Positions 5,819 to 7,285 of a stretch of 7,285 bases of DNA are shown one piece after another. The stretch's first letter is position 1; each line of letters begins with the position of its first letter. Made by a program: the position numbers and the translations under genes. Source of the stretch: an uncultured Bacilli bacterium (GTDB taxonomy: Bacteria > Bacillota_I > Bacilli_A > RFN20 > CAG-631); assembly GCA_934202505.1 (NCBI GenBank), contig CAKPXW010000088.1, positions 1 to 7,285 of the forward strand. Reading direction: 5' to 3'. The notes under the pieces were generated by a model. The model saw only the letters and a list, made by a program, of their open reading frames with translations, ran no database searches and was not told where the DNA came from.

Positions 5819-6719
5819 TCTTAATGTTATAAGAAATAGTGTAGTTGCTATTGGCTTTTTTGATGGAATTCATTTAGGACATCAAAAAATACTAACTAAA
5901 GTTCAAGAAATTGCTTTAAATAAAAATCTAGATAGTGTTATTGTTACTTTTTCTGATATTCTTCTTAAAATGTTTAAAATGAAATATACAATAACTACTT
6001 ATGCACAAAAAATAAAAGAAATCAGTCGTTATAAAATAGACTATAATTTTACAATAAATAAACAAAACAAATTATATAATTTATCAGCTAAAGAATTTTT
6101 AGATTTTTTAGTAAATAACTTAAATTGTAAATATTTAGTTTGTGGAAAAGATTTATGTTTTGGAAATGATAAACTTGGAAATATTGACTTTATTAAGAAG
6201 AATAGTGCTATTGAAGTAATTGAAGTTGATGATGTTATTATTGATAATATTAAAATCTCTTCGAGTTATATTAGAACGCTTTTACTTAATGGAAACATTG
6301 AAAAAGCTAATGAATATTTATCTTTTCCTTTTACTTTAAATGGTATTGTAATTAAAGGAAAGCAAATAGGGAGAACTATTCATTATAAAACGGCAAATTT
6401 GAAAGTGCCAATGAATAGTTATTGTTTAAAATATGGGGTATATTATGGGAAAGTATATATTAAAAAAGATATTTATTATGCCATGATAAATATTGGAAAT
6501 AATCCCACAATTGATAATTCAATGAATTTAAAAATAGAAGCTAATATATTAAATATAGATAGAGATTTATATAACCAAGGTATAGCTATTCAATTATTAA
6601 AGTACCATCGAGAAGAAATTAAATTTGCAAATATTGAAAAATTAAAAGAACAATTAGATATAGATTTTCAAGGATTAATTTCTTTTTCAAAAAATTGCGA
6701 AAAATTGCGAAAAAAATGA
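5796..6719 (+). CDS. ribF: Bifunctional riboflavin kinase / FAD synthetase RibF
   Basis: This cytosolic enzyme phosphorylates riboflavin to FMN and then adenylates FMN to FAD. Of 307 residues, about 1-165 form the nucleotidyltransferase domain, with VAIGFFDGIHLGH (17-29, the HxGH-type ATP site) and ISSSYIR (154-160). Residues 178-295 form the riboflavin kinase domain, with GRTIHYKTAN (192-201), IGNNPTI (233-239), a probable catalytic Glu 248 in KIEANIL, and RDLYNQGIAIQLLKYHREEIKF. The usual GFPTAN of the kinase reads HYKTAN here: Thr-Ala-Asn is kept but Pro is Lys. The start is ATG 5796 with AGAGGA (5783-5788) seven bases upstream, inside the end of truB. The stop is TGA, showing that TGA is not Trp in this genome. 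A period-10 repeat lies in its last codons. Translational coupling with truB is likely. Confidence 0.95.
   Translation: MKKLDINNLNVIRNSVVAIGFFDGIHLGHQKILTKVQEIALNKNLDSVIVTFSDILLKMFKMKYTITTYAQKIKEISRYKIDYNFTINKQNKLYNLSAKEFLDFLVNNLNCKYLVCGKDLCFGNDKLGNIDFIKKNSAIEVIEVDDVIIDNIKISSSYIRTLLLNGNIEKANEYLSFPFTLNGIVIKGKQIGRTIHYKTANLKVPMNSYCLKYGVYYGKVYIKKDIYYAMINIGNNPTIDNSMNLKIEANILNIDRDLYNQGIAIQLLKYHREEIKFANIEKLKEQLDIDFQGLISFSKNCEKLRKK
6690..6714 (+). repeat. Short tandem repeat (period 10) at the 3' end of ribF
   Basis: AAAATTGCGA is repeated exactly at 6691-6700 and 6701-6710, and the period holds from 6690 to 6714. It encodes the last residues (KNCEKLRKK). Because 10 is not a multiple of 3, gain or loss of a unit would change only the extreme C-terminus and the stop position. 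Confidence 0.8.
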
Positions 6720-6737
6720 TTGATATTTAAATAACAC

Positions 6738-6766
6738 TTGAAAAAATAAGAAAAAAAATGTATAAT
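6738..6766 (+). promoter_or_regulatory. Sigma-A promoter of rpsO
   Basis: TTGAAA (6738-6743), a 17-base spacer, and a perfect TATAAT (6761-6766). Transcription would start near 6773, leaving a leader of about 75 bases before rpsO. This is the best promoter in the window and fits a highly expressed ribosomal protein gene transcribed independently of truB-ribF. Confidence 0.85.
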
Positions 6767-6778
6767 GTCAACGACATT
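6764..6778. repeat. Inverted repeat across the rpsO transcription start
   Basis: AATGTC (6764-6769) and GACATT (6773-6778) form a perfect 6-base inverted repeat with a 3-base spacer. It overlaps the end of the -10 box and the predicted start point, so most of it would not be in the RNA. It may be an operator or chance. Confidence 0.4.
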
Positions 6779-6848
6779 TACCCGGGTGAAAAATCTCCAA
6801 TTTCATTCCTAGTATGTGCCACTAATAGTTAATAGGAGGATAAATAAA
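6773..6848 (+). promoter_or_regulatory. Probable S15 autoregulatory leader with pseudoknot over the rpsO ribosome binding site
   Basis: The 5' leader can form a stem GGGTGAAA (6784-6791) with TTTCATTC (6801-6808): eight pairs, two of them G-U next to a G-C. The 9-nt loop contains TCTCC (6794-6798), which is complementary to GGAGG (6835-6839), the core of the rpsO Shine-Dalgarno sequence, with one G-U. Together these make an H-type pseudoknot that would hide the ribosome binding site. A competing pairing, TTCCTA with TAGGAG, could also mask it. S15 is known to repress its own translation through structured rpsO leaders in several bacteria, using a pseudoknot in E. coli and a G-U/G-C helix that mimics its 16S rRNA site. 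I infer the same role here; the structure was worked out by hand only. Confidence 0.6.
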
Positions 6849-7115
6849 ATGTTAACAAAAGAAAGAGTAGCTGAACTAGTTAAAACTTATGGTGCAAATG
6901 AAAAGGATTCTGGTTCTCCAGAAGTTCAAATTGCAATTTTAACTGAAAAAATCAAATACTTAACTGAACACGTTAAAGCTAATCCAAATGATCACCACAA
7001 TCGTCGTGGATTATTAAAATTAGTTTCTAAAAGATCTGCTTTACTTAAGTATTTAAAAAACGACAATTATGCTCGTTATTCAGCAATTGTTGCTAAACTA
7101 GGATTAAGAGGCTAA
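6849..7115 (+). CDS. rpsO: 30S ribosomal protein S15
   Basis: This 88-residue primary rRNA-binding protein of the small subunit binds the 16S rRNA three-way junction (helices 20-22) and helps organise the platform. The sequence is a textbook S15: MLTKERVAELVKTYG, DSGSPEVQIAILTEKI, LTEHVKANPNDHHNRRGLL, LVSKRSALLKYLK and YARYSAIVAKLGLRG. The conserved His-His-Asn-Arg-Arg stretch, which contacts rRNA, is intact. The start is ATG 6849, nine bases behind a full AGGAGG (6834-6839). The upstream in-frame ATG at 6816 lies inside the structured leader and would add 11 non-family residues. Codon use differs from the neighbours: CGT for Arg and more C-ending codons, as expected for strong expression. 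It has its own promoter and terminator, so it is monocistronic. The pnp gene often found downstream is absent. Confidence 0.99.
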   Translation: MLTKERVAELVKTYGANEKDSGSPEVQIAILTEKIKYLTEHVKANPNDHHNRRGLLKLVSKRSALLKYLKNDNYARYSAIVAKLGLRG

Positions 7116-7117
7116 TC

Positions 7118-7144
7118 AAAACTGGACATTGTTCCAGTTTTTTT
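7118..7144 (+). terminator. Strong rho-independent terminator of rpsO
   Basis: AAAACTGGA (7118-7126) pairs perfectly with TCCAGTTTT (7133-7141) around a 6-nt loop, and the T run extends to 7144. It lies 2 bases after the rpsO stop codon and closes the rpsO transcript. Confidence 0.9.
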
Positions 7145-7175
7145 AATAATGATTTAAAACCTGTAAAAAATAATA

Positions 7176-7285
7176 ATGGTGATTAATATTAAAAAAATAA
7201 TATCTGTTTTTTTACTTTTTTGTACAAGTTGTAATAGAGAAAATATCATAAGTGAAGAAAGTATTTCATATATAAATAGTATGGA
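7176..7285 (+). CDS. Start of a probable small lipoprotein, cut by the window edge
   Basis: An open frame from ATG 7176 runs to the right edge (36 complete codons). It begins with a short basic stretch (INIKK), a hydrophobic segment IISVFLLFC, and then TSC-N-R, which looks like a lipoprotein signal peptide with the acylated Cys at residue 19. The lipobox CTSC is atypical because -3 is Cys rather than Leu or Val; -1 Ser is acceptable. The start is uncertain: no Shine-Dalgarno precedes ATG 7176. GGTGA (7178-7182) would suit a start a few bases further on, and the only in-frame candidate there is the rare ATT at 7188. No function can be assigned from the 36 residues visible. Confidence 0.55.
   Translation, partial: MVINIKKIISVFLLFCTSCNRENIISEESISYINSM

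Noticed and set aside
6717..6719. Mycoplasma-type code with TGA as Trp
   Set aside because: ribF ends at TGA where the family ends, and Trp is encoded by TGG in other genes, so code 4 is not supported.
6816..6848. ATG 6816 as start of rpsO
   Set aside because: It has no ribosome binding site, lies in the structured leader, and adds residues absent from S15; ATG 6849 has AGGAGG at good spacing.

Overview
The window is very AT-rich (roughly a quarter G+C by eye) and has dense, mostly short-spaced genes with AGGAGG/GAGGTG-type ribosome binding sites. TGG encodes Trp and TGA is used as a stop (end of ribF), so this is the standard bacterial code, not the mycoplasma code. Gene content points to a low-GC Bacilli-type firmicute that keeps sporulation genes. 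The AT bias and sequence style suggest the gut Erysipelotrichia/Mollicutes-related part of Bacilli, but the exact lineage is an inference.

Left region (1-2292, + strand): the last codons of a gene that looks like uvrC, a GufA-type ZIP metal transporter, a GerE-like orphan LuxR/GerE DNA-binding protein, and a GerM-like protein with an N-terminal membrane anchor and two GerMN domains. GerE and GerM are sporulation proteins in Bacillus: GerE is a late mother-cell regulator of coat genes, and GerM belongs to the mother cell/forespore channel machinery. As I recall the B. subtilis map, the order uvrC - (sdh genes) - gerE - gerM also occurs there, so this looks like an eroded ancestral neighbourhood.

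Middle region (2289-4828, - strand): two genes point back towards gerM. The upstream one encodes a 149-residue protein with a DUF11-like beta domain and 16 cysteines, closed by a strong hairpin terminator. The downstream one encodes a 650-residue, signal-less protein that looks like a six-hairpin (alpha/alpha)6 glycosidase, whose stop codon overlaps that of gerM. With gerE and gerM beside them, these two are candidates for spore-envelope functions; this is inference from context and composition.

Right region (4952-7285, + strand): a housekeeping block of truB (tRNA pseudouridine-55 synthase), ribF (riboflavin kinase/FAD synthetase, overlapping truB) and rpsO (ribosomal protein S15). rpsO has its own near-consensus sigma-A promoter, a leader that can fold into a pseudoknot hiding the Shine-Dalgarno sequence, and a strong terminator. 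The window ends in the start of a probable small lipoprotein gene.

The most interesting items are the probable S15 autoregulatory leader, the cysteine-rich DUF11 protein, and the unclassified intracellular glycosidase-like protein beside sporulation genes. I saw no tRNA, rRNA, CRISPR array or insertion sequence. No stretch over 300 bases lacks a gene.
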